Below are positions 7,186-15,702 of a stretch of 64,000 nucleotides of DNA, piece after piece (the stretch's first letter is position 1; each line of letters begins with the position of its first letter). Under the pieces are notes generated by a model. It was not told the DNA's origin. It did not search any database and saw only the letters and a program-made list of their open reading frames with translations. Made by a program: the position numbers and the translations under genes. The stretch lies in assembly GCF_023074185.1 (NCBI RefSeq), contig NZ_JADPKY010000132.1, forward strand, positions 186,001 to 250,000, in the 5' to 3' direction. This DNA is from Bradyrhizobium sp. 132 (GTDB taxonomy: Bacteria > Pseudomonadota > Alphaproteobacteria > Rhizobiales > Xanthobacteraceae).

Positions 7186-8805
7186 CTACTTGCCATCTTC
7201 CAGGATCATCGTCGCGCCCTTATCGGCGATCATCGCGGTCGGCGTATTTGTATTCCCCGACGTGATGGTCGGCATGATCGAGGCGTCGACGATGCGTAAG
7301 CCTTCGAGGCCGTAAAAGCGCAGGCGCTCGTCCACCACCGCCATCGGGTCATTCACCGCGCCCATCTTCGCGGTGCCGACGGGATGGAAGATGGTGGTGC
7401 CGATGTCGCCTGCGGCCTTCGCAAGCGAGGCGTCGTCGTCACCGACGGAGGGACCGGGCAGATATTCGCTCGGGCGGTATTTTGCCAGCGCCTTCTGCTG
7501 CATGAGGCGGCGGGTGGTGCGGATGGCGTCGGCGCCGACTCGGCGGTCGTCGTCCGTTGACAGATAATTCGGCGCGATGATCGGCTTCTCGTCCGGCGCC
7601 GCCGCGCGGAGACGTACGGTGCCGCGCGAGGTCGGCTGGAGATTGCAGGCGCTCACCGTGATCGCGGGGAAGCGGTGCAGCGGATCGCCGAATTTGTCGA
7701 GCGACAGCGGCTGCACATGGAACTGGATGTTGGCGCGCGCGCGCGTCGCATCGGAGCGTGTGAAGATGCCGAGCTGCGACGGCGCCATGGTCAGCGGGCC
7801 GCGGCGGCGGAAGGCGTAGTCGAGGCCCATCAGGCCGCGACGGACCAGATTGTAATAGGTCTCGTTCAGCGTGCGCACGCCCTCAACCTTGTAGATCGCG
7901 CGCTGCTGGAGATGATCCTGGAGATTGCGACCGATGCCGGGCTTGTCCATCACGATGTCGATGCCGAGCGGGGATAGCCAGTCGGCGGGCCCGATGCCGG
8001 AGCGATGCAGCACCTGCACCGAGCCGATCGCGCCGGCCGAAAGGATCACCTCGCGTTTCGCACGCGCCTCGATGATTTCGCCGTTCTGGACGAAGCGCAC
8101 GCCGACGGCGCGGCCCTGCTCGATGATCAGACGGTCGACCAGCACGTGCTTCTCGAGCCGCAAGTTCGGGCGGTTCAGCGCCGGCTTGAGGAAGCCGCGT
8201 GCCGACGACCAGCGCCGGCCGCGCTTCTGGTTGACGTGGAAATAGCTGGTGCCTTCGTTGTCGCCGGTGTTGAAATCGGGAATGCGCTTGATGCCCATCT
8301 CCTCGGCGGCGTCGCCGACGGCGTCGAGAACGTCCCACGACAGCCGCGGCGCCTCGATGCGCCAGCCGCCCCCGGCGCCGTGGTGCTCGCTCGCGCCGAG
8401 GAAATGATCCTCGAGCCGCCTGAACAGCGGCAGCACGTCGTCATAACCCCAGCCGGTCAGGCCGAGCTGGCGCCAGTGATCGTAATCGGCGGCCTGTCCG
8501 CGCATCGAGATCATGGCGTTGATCGCCGAGGAGCCGCCGATCACCTTGCCGCGGGGATAGGCGAGCGCGCGGCCGTTCAGGCCGGGCTCGGCCTCGGTCT
8601 TGAACATCCAGTCCGAGCGTGGATTGCCGATCGCGAAGAGATAGCCGACCGGAATGTGGAACCAGATCCAGTTGTCGTCGCCGCCGGCTTCGAGGATGAG
8701 GACGCGATTGCCTGGCACGGCCGACAGCCGGTTGGCGACGATGCAGCCCGCCGTGCCGGCCCCAACGACAATATAGTCAAACTCACCTTCGAGCCGCCTT
8801 GGCAT
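7186..8805 (-). CDS. GMC family FAD oxidoreductase
   Basis: A 539-residue glucose-methanol-choline oxidoreductase. FAD-binding GAGTAGC lies near the N-terminus (YIVVGAGTAGCIVANRLS), followed by GMC signature 1 (YPRGKVIGGSSAINAMI, about 85-101) and signature 2 (SAGAIGSVQVLHRSGIG, about 260-276). The conserved C-terminal His regions HPVGTAKMG and the Asn of SGNTNTPT are present. ATG 8805 is preferred; a TTG at 8832 would add nine residues with no gain. It resembles choline or alcohol dehydrogenases, but the substrate is not determined. It is the first gene of the unit with the alpha/beta hydrolase and is divergent from the M20 amidohydrolase. Confidence 0.88.
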   Translation of the reverse strand: MPRRLEGEFDYIVVGAGTAGCIVANRLSAVPGNRVLILEAGGDDNWIWFHIPVGYLFAIGNPRSDWMFKTEAEPGLNGRALAYPRGKVIGGSSAINAMISMRGQAADYDHWRQLGLTGWGYDDVLPLFRRLEDHFLGASEHHGAGGGWRIEAPRLSWDVLDAVGDAAEEMGIKRIPDFNTGDNEGTSYFHVNQKRGRRWSSARGFLKPALNRPNLRLEKHVLVDRLIIEQGRAVGVRFVQNGEIIEARAKREVILSAGAIGSVQVLHRSGIGPADWLSPLGIDIVMDKPGIGRNLQDHLQQRAIYKVEGVRTLNETYYNLVRRGLMGLDYAFRRRGPLTMAPSQLGIFTRSDATRARANIQFHVQPLSLDKFGDPLHRFPAITVSACNLQPTSRGTVRLRAAAPDEKPIIAPNYLSTDDDRRVGADAIRTTRRLMQQKALAKYRPSEYLPGPSVGDDDASLAKAAGDIGTTIFHPVGTAKMGAVNDPMAVVDERLRFYGLEGLRIVDASIMPTITSGNTNTPTAMIADKGATMILEDGK

Positions 8806-8979
8806 TCTGCTTCCACCCGGATGGTCATGCAACGTGCCGTCCTAATACGCAGAGACGGCGGATCGGGACAAGCCCGGCCATGCCGAGCGGACAGGCTAGA
8901 CCCCGATCCCCGGCAGTTGGGTGGACTGGTGCTTGCATGGTAGACAGTCCTGTATTTTCAACAAAGCTTGAGAGCCTCC

Positions 8980-10152
8980 ATGCCCATCGTGAACCGCGTC
9001 GCCGACCTTCAACCCGATATTCAGGCCTGGCGCCGGGACATCCACGAGCATCCTGAGCTGCTGTATGACGTCCACCGCACCGCAGCATTCGTCGCGGATC
9101 GCCTGCGCGAATTCGGCTGCGATGAGGTCGTGACCGGCGTCGGACAGACCGGCGTGGTCGGCGTGATCAAGGGCAGCAAGCCGGCCGGCGAGGGCCTCAA
9201 GACCATCGGCCTGCGTGCCGACATGGACGCGCTGCCGGTCGAGGAACAGACCAACCTGCGTTACGCTTCGAAGACTCCCGGCAAGATGCACGCCTGCGGC
9301 CATGACGGCCACACCGCGATGCTGCTCGGTGCTGCGCGCTATCTCGCCGAGACCCGCAATTTTGCCGGTGAGGCGGTGGTGATCTTCCAGCCGGCCGAGG
9401 AAGGCGGCGCCGGCGGCCTGGCCATGGTCAAGGACGGAATGATGGAGCGCTTCGGCATCGAGCAGGTCTACGGCATGCACAATGGCCCGGGCATTCCGAT
9501 CGGCTCGTTCGCGATCCGGCCGGGTCCGATCATGGCGGCGACCGACGAGGTCGATATCATGATCGAGGGCCTCGGCGGCCATGCCGCGCGGCCGCACAAA
9601 TGCGTCGATTCCGTTCTGGTCGGCGCGCAGGTGATCACCGCCTTGCAGTCGATCGTCGCGCGCAGCGTCGATCCGCTGGAATCGGCCGTGATCTCGATCT
9701 GCGAGTTTCACGCCGGCAACGCCCGCAACGTCATTCCGCAAACCGCGACATTGAGGGGTACCATCCGCACGCTGTCGCCGGAGGTGCGCAAGCTGGTCGA
9801 GAAGCGCGTGCACGAGGTGGTCGCGGGCGTCGCTCAGATCACCGGTGCCAAGATCGATCTGCACTACAAGCGCAATTATCCCGTGGTGAACAACCACGTC
9901 GCGGAGACCGAGATTGCGCGTCGCATCGCCGGGCAGGTCGCGGGCGAGGCCAACGTGCACGAGATGTCGCCGCTGATGGGCGGCGAGGATTTCGCCTATA
10001 TGCTGGAAGCGCGCCCCGGCGCCTTCATCTTCTGCGGCAACGGCGACAGCGCCGGCCTGCATCACCCCGCCTACAATTTCGACGACGAGGCGATCGTTTA
10101 CGGCACGTCGTACTGGGTCAAGCTGGTCGAGGAATCGCTCGCGGCATCGTAG
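8980..10152 (+). CDS. M20 family amidohydrolase (hippurate hydrolase type)
   Basis: A 390-residue zinc aminoacylase/amidohydrolase. Metal and catalytic motifs are complete: RADMDALP, HACGHDGHTAMLLGAARYLA, the catalytic Glu pair in QPAEEGGAGG, the H-containing GMHNGPG segment, and MGGEDFAYML at the C-terminal metal site. A dimerisation domain occupies about residues 185-295. This is the HipO/ILR1/AbgA-like group, which cleaves N-acyl or indole-acetyl amino acids. The start at ATG 8980 is preferred over an in-frame TTG at 8968. The gene stands alone and ends in a bidirectional terminator shared with the PiT gene. Confidence 0.88.
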   Translation: MPIVNRVADLQPDIQAWRRDIHEHPELLYDVHRTAAFVADRLREFGCDEVVTGVGQTGVVGVIKGSKPAGEGLKTIGLRADMDALPVEEQTNLRYASKTPGKMHACGHDGHTAMLLGAARYLAETRNFAGEAVVIFQPAEEGGAGGLAMVKDGMMERFGIEQVYGMHNGPGIPIGSFAIRPGPIMAATDEVDIMIEGLGGHAARPHKCVDSVLVGAQVITALQSIVARSVDPLESAVISICEFHAGNARNVIPQTATLRGTIRTLSPEVRKLVEKRVHEVVAGVAQITGAKIDLHYKRNYPVVNNHVAETEIARRIAGQVAGEANVHEMSPLMGGEDFAYMLEARPGAFIFCGNGDSAGLHHPAYNFDDEAIVYGTSYWVKLVEESLAAS

Positions 10153-10186
10153 GGCCGAGCGTGAGGTCAAGCCGAAAGCACAAATG

Positions 10187-10216
10187 AAAAGGGCCCGTGC
10201 ATCGCACGGGCCCTTT
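10187..10216. terminator. Bidirectional intrinsic terminator
   Basis: A perfect 10-bp stem, GGGCCCGTGC (10191-10200) and GCACGGGCCC (10204-10213), with a 3-nt loop, is flanked by AAAA on the left and TTT on the right. It lies between the convergent M20 amidohydrolase and phosphate transporter genes and can end transcription from both sides. Confidence 0.85.
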
Positions 10217-10239
10217 GTCGTTGAGTGACGCGACCGGCT

Positions 10240-11772
10240 TCAGAAGATCCGCGAGAAGATCACGTACAGCGTGCCCGACAACAGGATGGCGACGGGCAGG
10301 GTCAGCACCCATGCCATCAGCATGTTCCTGATGGTGGCGACCTGGAGACCCGAACCGTTCGCGGCCATGCTGCCGGCGACGCCGGACGACAGCACGTGGG
10401 TCGTCGAGACCGGCAGGCCGAACATGTCGGCGGCGCCGATCGTGGCGGCGGCGACCAGCTCGGCAGAGGCGCCCTGCGCGTAGGTCAGGTGGGTCTTGCC
10501 GATCTTCTCGCCGACGGTGACGACGATGCGCTTCCAGCCGATCATGGTGCCGAGGCCGAGCGCGATCGCAACTGCAACCTTCACCCAGGTCGGGATGAAC
10601 TTGGTCGCGTTGTCGAGCCCGCCCTTGTAGGCGTTCAAGGTTGCGACCTCGTCCTTGTTGAGGTCGTTTTCCTTGTCCTTCATCAGGAAGCGGATCGCTT
10701 CCGAGGTCAGGTACATGTCGTTGCGGGTGTTGCCGACGACTTCCGCCGGCACCTTGTTCAGCGAGCCGTATTTCGCAACCTGATCGCCGACATCCTTCAC
10801 CAGCACTGACAGCAAAGGGTAGGTGCCTTCGCTGATGTGATGCGAGGTGACGTACTGCGTCACCACAGGACGGGGGTCGCCGATGATGGCATGACCGGCG
10901 CCCTTGGCCGCAACCACCTTGGAGGCGGCATCCGAGACCTTCGCGAACTGGGCGACCTGCGATTCCGGCAATGCGCGGTTGAGCGCATAGGCGGTCGGCA
11001 CAGTGCCGATCAGGATCAGCATGATCAGGCCCATGCCCTTCTGTCCGTCGTTCGAACCATGGGCGAAGCTGACGCCGGTGCAGGTCAGGATCAGCAGGCC
11101 GCGAATCCAGATCGGCGGGGCTTTGTTGCCCTCAGGGGCGGCATAGAGCGCCGGGTTCTTGATGATCACCTTGAGCAGCAGCAGCAGGCTTGCGGCGCAG
11201 ACGAAGCCGACCAGCGGCGACAGCAGGAGCGCATAGCCGATCTCCGTGGCCTTGCCCCAGTCCACGCCCGAGGTGCCGTCGCGGCCGCGCATCAGCGCGT
11301 TCGCCACGCCGACGCCGATGATCGACCCGATCAGCGTGTGCGAGGAGGAGGCCGGCAGGCCGAAATACCAGGTGCTGAGGTTCCAAAGGATCGCGGCGAT
11401 CAGCAGCGCGAACACCATCGCGAAACCGGCGCTCGAGCCGACCTGCAGGATCAGCTCCACCGGCAGCAGCGAGACGATGCCGAACGCGACTGCTCCGGTC
11501 GACGTCAGCACGCCGAGGAAGTTGAACAGGCCGGACCACATCACCGCGAATTCCGCCGGCAGCGAGTGGGTGTAGATCACGGTCGCAACCGCGTTGGCGG
11601 TGTCGTGGAAACCGTTGACGAATTCGAAGCCGAGCGCGATCAGGAGCGCAACGATAAGGAGGATATAGGGCAGATAGCTCGTGACCCGGGTACCGGTCGC
11701 ATCGACATCGGAATAAATGCTGTAGGCCACATAGAGCAGGCCCACGGCAAGAATGCCGAAGAACAGGATCAT
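10240..11772 (-). CDS. pit: PiT family inorganic phosphate transporter
   Basis: A 510-residue (as annotated here) PiT/Pho-4 permease. The two duplicated signatures are present: GFEFVNGFHDTANAVATVIYT near the N-terminus and GSNDGQKGMG in the second half. SSSHTLIGSIIGVG and STTHVLSSGVAGS are the matching second motifs of each half. About ten hydrophobic helices surround a hydrophilic loop of about 150 residues. It imports phosphate, usually as a metal-phosphate complex with protons. The ATG at 11772 is the first start after an in-frame amber codon. The 16 codons before that stop (from 11868) and the 15 after it read like one continuous N-terminal leader, so translation of this gene may be impaired. 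Confidence 0.88.
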   Translation of the reverse strand: MILFFGILAVGLLYVAYSIYSDVDATGTRVTSYLPYILLIVALLIALGFEFVNGFHDTANAVATVIYTHSLPAEFAVMWSGLFNFLGVLTSTGAVAFGIVSLLPVELILQVGSSAGFAMVFALLIAAILWNLSTWYFGLPASSSHTLIGSIIGVGVANALMRGRDGTSGVDWGKATEIGYALLLSPLVGFVCAASLLLLLKVIIKNPALYAAPEGNKAPPIWIRGLLILTCTGVSFAHGSNDGQKGMGLIMLILIGTVPTAYALNRALPESQVAQFAKVSDAASKVVAAKGAGHAIIGDPRPVVTQYVTSHHISEGTYPLLSVLVKDVGDQVAKYGSLNKVPAEVVGNTRNDMYLTSEAIRFLMKDKENDLNKDEVATLNAYKGGLDNATKFIPTWVKVAVAIALGLGTMIGWKRIVVTVGEKIGKTHLTYAQGASAELVAAATIGAADMFGLPVSTTHVLSSGVAGSMAANGSGLQVATIRNMLMAWVLTLPVAILLSGTLYVIFSRIF

Positions 11773-11868
11773 CGTCAGCGGATTGAAGCCCTTGTCGAGA
11801 TTTGGCCGCGAGGCCGGCTAGATCGGCGCGGGATCGGCTACCGCGTGGTCGACTGCAACATCGGTCAT
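11773..11868 (-). other. PiT leader interrupted by an amber stop
   Basis: In the same frame as PiT, ATG at 11868 reads 16 codons (ending DPAPI), then TAG (11818-11820), then PASRPNLDKGFNPLT directly into the annotated start. A C-to-T change (CAG to TAG) would explain it. Options are a real nonsense mutation with reinitiation at 11772, a tiny upstream ORF, or a sequence error. Confidence 0.6.
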
Positions 11869-11964
11869 GTCTGGACGCCCCTTAGCTCTGTAAGGGCTAT
11901 TGTCCCCGATGGATTTGAAGGCTGGATGACAACCAGGGCTTGAAAGCCGTTTTCCCGCCTGTAT

Positions 11965-13407
11965 TTAGGCGGCGCGCGCCGCTTTCTTCTGCAGACTGGC
12001 GGCGATTTTCAGATCTTCGACAAAGCGCTGATATTCCAGCACCTTGGCTTCCGGATCGGGCAACCGCAGCAGATAGGACGGGTGCACTGTCACCAGGGCC
12101 TTGTGACCGTCGGGAAGGTCGATCAGCCGGCCGCGGGTCTTGCCGATCGGGGTGATCTTGCCGAACACGCTCTGCGCGGCAGTGGCGCCCATCGCAACGA
12201 TGAGATCGGGCTGGATTACGGAGACTTCCCGCTCATACCACTGCCGGCAGGCCTTTATCTCCGGCGTATTCGGCTTTTGATGCAGGCGGATTTTGCCGCG
12301 CGGCACGAATTTGAAGTGTTTCACCGCGTTGGTGACATAGACCTTCTTGCGGTCGACGCCGGCTTCCGCCAGTGCCCGGTCCAGCATCTGGCCGGCCGGA
12401 CCAACGAAGGGATGGCCGGCGAGATCTTCCTTGTCGCCGGGTTGCTCGCCGACCAGCATGATATTGGCGGACTTCGGGCCTTCGCCGAATACGGTCTGCG
12501 TCGCGTCCTTGTAGAGCGGGCAGGCGCGGCAATGCGCAGCCTCCTCGCGGAGCGCTTCGAGATCGTCGGTGGCGGACTTACGTTTCATCGGAGCCTCCGG
12601 TCGCTTCTGAGGCTTGTGTGGATCGGTTGCGGCATTGGCGATCATGGCGCCGGTCATGCGTTCGGCGTCCTCGATCAGAGGCTTAATGATCGAAGCCTCG
12701 GGCAGGTTCCTCCAGTATTTCTTCGGCATCTCGGCCTGCATCGCCTTCACCTTGAGGCGGGCCGGATTGAAGATGCTGGCGTAGTAACGCCGCCAGGTTT
12801 CCTCCAGCCGATCTTCGCCCGGCGCCTCGCGCTTGCTGACGCCAGACGTGAACGAGAGCGCGTGGCCGTCCCAATGTGCGCAGAGATCCGGCGTCAGGAT
12901 CGACCATGGCATGTCGGCAAAACGTTTGGCGAAGAACGGCGCGGCGAGCTCGACGATATGATGCTCCGGCTCGAACCAGGCGACGTAGTGTGCTTCGCGT
13001 TCCCGGCCGATCTCACGAAAGCGCACGAAGGCGTGCATCTTGTGCTCGTCGCGATAGACCGCCTTTGCCATGGCCGTGACTTGCGCGACATCTGCATCGG
13101 TCGCGACCTCGATGAGGTCGTGATTGCCCTTCAGCCGAAACAGCAGGCGATAGAGGATCGAAAAACGCTCGCCGTCGCGATGGAGGATCGCGGCCTTGGC
13201 GAGTTCTACGAATTTTGCTGACACGTTGAAGGTGCCATTGCCGGCCTCCGGCAGCCGAGACGGCGAGGGCGGCGCGAACAGCTCCGCTTCGCCGCCCTGC
13301 ACGGCCCAGGTGATATCGGCCGGCTTCACCTGATGAAGCACGAGCGCACGCGCGGCTTTGCGCCAGCCGTCGAAATCGGTTTCGGTGTCGAGGGTGATGT
13401 ACTGCAT
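11965..13407 (-). CDS. UdgX-type uracil-DNA glycosylase fused to a DUF4130-like domain
   Basis: A 480-residue two-domain protein. Residues 1 to about 245 match the DUF4130 / TIGR03915-type domain that accompanies the radical SAM partner (ILYRLLFRLKGNHDLIEVA, HKMHAFVRFRE, FAKRFADMPWSILTP). From about 285 on it is a family 4/UdgX uracil-DNA glycosylase: four possible Fe-S Cys (HCRACPL and others), motif GEQPGDKEDLAGHPFVGPAG (about 316-335), the UdgX-specific loop ending KIRLH (about 369), and HPSYLLR (about 441). In UdgX the loop His attacks the sugar and traps a covalent DNA adduct. Its start overlaps the radical SAM stop as TGATG. Confidence 0.88.
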   Translation of the reverse strand: MQYITLDTETDFDGWRKAARALVLHQVKPADITWAVQGGEAELFAPPSPSRLPEAGNGTFNVSAKFVELAKAAILHRDGERFSILYRLLFRLKGNHDLIEVATDADVAQVTAMAKAVYRDEHKMHAFVRFREIGREREAHYVAWFEPEHHIVELAAPFFAKRFADMPWSILTPDLCAHWDGHALSFTSGVSKREAPGEDRLEETWRRYYASIFNPARLKVKAMQAEMPKKYWRNLPEASIIKPLIEDAERMTGAMIANAATDPHKPQKRPEAPMKRKSATDDLEALREEAAHCRACPLYKDATQTVFGEGPKSANIMLVGEQPGDKEDLAGHPFVGPAGQMLDRALAEAGVDRKKVYVTNAVKHFKFVPRGKIRLHQKPNTPEIKACRQWYEREVSVIQPDLIVAMGATAAQSVFGKITPIGKTRGRLIDLPDGHKALVTVHPSYLLRLPDPEAKVLEYQRFVEDLKIAASLQKKAARAA

Positions 13408-14642
13408 CAGAAGCCAAACCCCAGTTGCGTTGCCTTCGGCTTGAACCGTTCGATCAGCCGTGCCTCGTCGAGGCGATGCGGCGTGGGCCGGTGATCGCTG
13501 AGGACGATGAACGGCAGCGCCTTGTTGCGGGGCACATGCAGCCGTGCGAGATCGGAGACGCGGATGGTGGTCGTGCGCCGCGTCGCGATGATGCGCTCGA
13601 CCGTCTTGGTGCCGAAGCCCGGCACGCGCAACAATTCCTCGCGGCTGGCGCGGTTGACGTCGAGCGGGAAGCGGTCGCGGTGGCGCAGCGCCCAGGCGAG
13701 TTTTGGATCGATGTCGAGCGGCAGCATCGCGCTGTCGTCGACGATCTCGCCGACATCGAAGCCGTAGAACCGCATCAGCCAGTCGGCCTGGTAGAGTCGG
13801 TGCTCGCGCAGCAAGGGCGGCGCGCGCAGAGGCAGCGCGCGGCTGGCGTCGGGGATCGGGCTGAACGCGGAATAGTAGATGCGCCTCAGCCTGTATGAGC
13901 CGTAGAGATTGGCGCTGGTGTGGAGAATTGTGTGGTCGGAGGCCGCGTCGGCGCCGACGATCATCTGCGTGCTTTGGCCTGCCGGCGCGAAGCGCTGCGG
14001 CCTGGCTTTCGTTTTCGCGCTACGGTTTTCCTCGGCCTCGTCCAGCTTCAGCCGCAGCCGGCCCATGGTGCGGCGGATCGCGCGCACGTCTTTCTCGGGC
14101 GCGAATTGCTGCAGGCTCGCCTCTTCCGGCATCTCGATGTTGATGGAAAGACGATCGGCATATTTGCCGGCCTCGGAGATCAATGCATCGTCGGCCTCCG
14201 GGATTGTCTTGAGATGGATGTAGCCGCGGAAGTGATGCTGCTCGCGCAGTTTTCGCGCGACGCTCACCACTTGCTCCATGGTGTAGTCGGGGCTGCGGAT
14301 GATGCCGGAGGAGAGAAACAGCCCCTCGATGTAATTGCGCCGGTAGAAGTCGAGCGTCAGCTTGACCACCTCGTCGACGGTGAAGCGGGCGCGCGGCACG
14401 TTGGAGGAGGCGCGGTTGACGCAATAGAGGCAATCGTAATTGCAAGCGTTGGTCAGCAGCACCTTGAGCAGCGAGATGCAGCGGCCGTCCGGGGCATAGG
14501 AATGGCAGATGCCCATGCCGGGCGCGGTCGAGCCCATGCCCTTGCCGTCGCTGGAATCCCGCCTTTCGGTGCCGCTGGAGGCGCAGGACGCGTCGTACTT
14601 GGCGGCGTCTGCCAGAATCTCCAGTTTGCGTTGCACGTCCAT
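13407..14642 (-). CDS. Putative DNA modification/repair radical SAM protein
   Basis: A 411-residue radical SAM protein of the TIGR03916 type. The [4Fe-4S] motif is C67-x3-C71-x2-C74 (TNACNYDCLYCVNR). It is followed by a TIM-barrel segment (FLSSGIIRSPDYTMEQ, LSINIEMPEE), and a C-terminal helix-hairpin-helix (LLRVPGFGTKTVERI) suggests DNA binding. The start at 14642 is chosen because the longer frame to 14780 runs through the promoter and LexA-box region. The gene is translationally coupled to the UdgX fusion by a 1-nt overlap; this pairing is recorded for both families, but the reaction is unknown. Promoter and LexA-box placement suggest SOS control. Confidence 0.88.
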   Translation of the reverse strand: MDVQRKLEILADAAKYDASCASSGTERRDSSDGKGMGSTAPGMGICHSYAPDGRCISLLKVLLTNACNYDCLYCVNRASSNVPRARFTVDEVVKLTLDFYRRNYIEGLFLSSGIIRSPDYTMEQVVSVARKLREQHHFRGYIHLKTIPEADDALISEAGKYADRLSINIEMPEEASLQQFAPEKDVRAIRRTMGRLRLKLDEAEENRSAKTKARPQRFAPAGQSTQMIVGADAASDHTILHTSANLYGSYRLRRIYYSAFSPIPDASRALPLRAPPLLREHRLYQADWLMRFYGFDVGEIVDDSAMLPLDIDPKLAWALRHRDRFPLDVNRASREELLRVPGFGTKTVERIIATRRTTTIRVSDLARLHVPRNKALPFIVLSDHRPTPHRLDEARLIERFKPKATQLGFGF

Positions 14643-14718
14643 GTGTGAATCCCTTTGATTCTGCTCATGAATCCCGAAGAGTCCCAATTCGATTGACTCC
14701 TGGGGCGCCGTTAGCTTT

Positions 14719-14739
14719 ATATTAGAACATACCATGAAC
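14719..14739. promoter_or_regulatory. LexA (SOS) box between divergent repair operons
   Basis: GAAC-ATACCAT-GAAC at 14725-14739 is a perfect alphaproteobacterial LexA box (GTTC-N7-GTTC read on the other strand). Directly next to it, reading leftward, is TAATAT (14724 to 14719), a good -10 hexamer. The box therefore covers the spacer of the promoter for the radical SAM/UdgX operon. It is also the only such box seen upstream of imuA, whose native start lies 65 nt to the right. Confidence 0.75.
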
Positions 14740-14789
14740 AATTGAGCCAGCCGTTGGTTCTCTTTTGAGAGCACCGGCAATCATCCCTG

Positions 14790-14866
14790 AAGGAGCGGCG
14801 AGCATGCAGAGCGCGATCAGCAAAAGTGGTCGCCGGTTTTGCGTCCGATCGCGCTCTTCTTTTTAA
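14790..14866 (+). other. Probable native imuA start, cut off by a repeat
   Basis: AAGGAG at 14790-14795 sits 8 nt before ATG 14804, the best ribosome binding site in this interval. The frame reads MQSA and then enters a palindromic repeat, ending at TAA 14864-14866 after 20 codons. It is out of frame with the ImuA body. I infer that this is the original imuA initiation site and that the repeat entered after the first few codons. Confidence 0.55.
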
Positions 14867-14918
14867 GAGGGCGCATGATCTTGTCGCCAAACCGCTCACA
14901 CTTTGGCGGATCATGCGC
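14811..14918. repeat. Paired palindromic intergenic repeat at the imuA start
   Basis: Two related palindromic units lie head to head. Unit 1 is 14811-14854, bounded by GCGCGATC and GATCGCGC. Unit 2 is 14871-14918, bounded by GCGCATGATC and GATCATGCGC (perfect 10-bp arms). The inside of unit 1, read on the minus strand, resembles unit 2 (CAAACCG and ACTTTGG versus CAAAACCGG and ACTTTTG). The linker also contains CTCTT/AAGAG. The design matches the short palindromic elements common in rhizobial intergenic DNA. Confidence 0.75.
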
Positions 14919-15702
14919 CACCGCACGAACAAGCGCGCTTGCGACCTTGCGCGGCCAGATCGAGCGCATCGAGACGGCGGAGGTCGTGCATCAGCGCGAT
15001 CGCGTCGCGCTTGGTCACGGCGCGGCCGACGGCGCGTTGAAGGGCGGACTCGCGCGCGCGGCGATCCACGAGGTGTTTTGCGAAGGACGTCAGGGCGCGG
15101 CCGCGACGGGCTTTGTCACGGGACTTGCGGGGCGCGTGACGGCGCGCAAACCGCTGCTATGGGTGCGGCAGGATTTTTCAGACATTGAAACCGGCGCGCT
15201 GTCGATGAGCGGGCTCGCCGAGATCGGTCTCGATCCGCGCCGCATGGTGATGGTGCGCGCCGCCGATGTGGAGAGCGCGCTGCGCACCTCGGCCGATGCG
15301 CTCGCCTGCGATGCGCTGGGTGCGGTCGTGCTCGAGCTCTGGGGCGAAACCAGGCAGTTCGATCTCGTGGCGAGCCGCAAGCTGACGCTGGCCGCGCAAT
15401 CTTCAGGCGTGACTGGCCTGTTGCTGCGGATGGCCGCGCAACCTTTGCCATCGACCGCGGAGACACGATGGATGCTGCGCGCGGCGCATTCGCCGCCGGG
15501 GCCGGTGTGGAGTGCCTGGGGCGCGCCGCGCTTCGATGCCGAACTCCTGCGCAATCGTCATGGCCCGTGCGGCCGGTGGATCATGGAATGGAAATGTGAT
15601 GAGTGCCAGTTCTCTGAACCGCCGGCGTATCCTCAGCCTGTGGCTGCCGCGCCTGCCCATCGACCAGATCCAGCGGTTCTTTGGCAACGCCGGACTGCAT
15701 AA
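14875..15702 (+). CDS. imuA: ImuA (RecA/SulA-like mutasome component)
   Basis: A RecA-like protein of the imuA family, 275 residues if started at ATG 14875. Recognisable stretches are ALATLRGQIERIE, HEVFCEGRQGAAATGF, WVRQDFSDIETGALS, LELWGETRQFDL and the C-terminal WIMEWKCDEC. ImuA is needed with ImuB and DnaE2 for error-prone translesion synthesis after DNA damage. The 5' end is unusual: ATG 14875 lies inside a palindromic repeat, so the first about 13 residues (MILSPNRSHFGGS) are repeat-encoded. A TTG at 14839 is the other option. A better start with a Shine-Dalgarno at 14804 is out of frame. The 3' end overlaps imuB by 104 nt. Confidence 0.82.
   Translation: MILSPNRSHFGGSCATARTSALATLRGQIERIETAEVVHQRDRVALGHGAADGALKGGLARAAIHEVFCEGRQGAAATGFVTGLAGRVTARKPLLWVRQDFSDIETGALSMSGLAEIGLDPRRMVMVRAADVESALRTSADALACDALGAVVLELWGETRQFDLVASRKLTLAAQSSGVTGLLLRMAAQPLPSTAETRWMLRAAHSPPGPVWSAWGAPRFDAELLRNRHGPCGRWIMEWKCDECQFSEPPAYPQPVAAAPAHRPDPAVLWQRRTA

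Noticed and set aside
8896..10170. A 424-codon open frame antisense to the M20 amidohydrolase
   Set aside because: Composition is His/Asp/Arg/Leu-biased shadow sequence; the plus-strand gene has all catalytic motifs.
11915..11932. A Pho box upstream of the phosphate transporter
   Set aside because: One half-site reads TTGTCAT, but the second matches only about four of seven positions.
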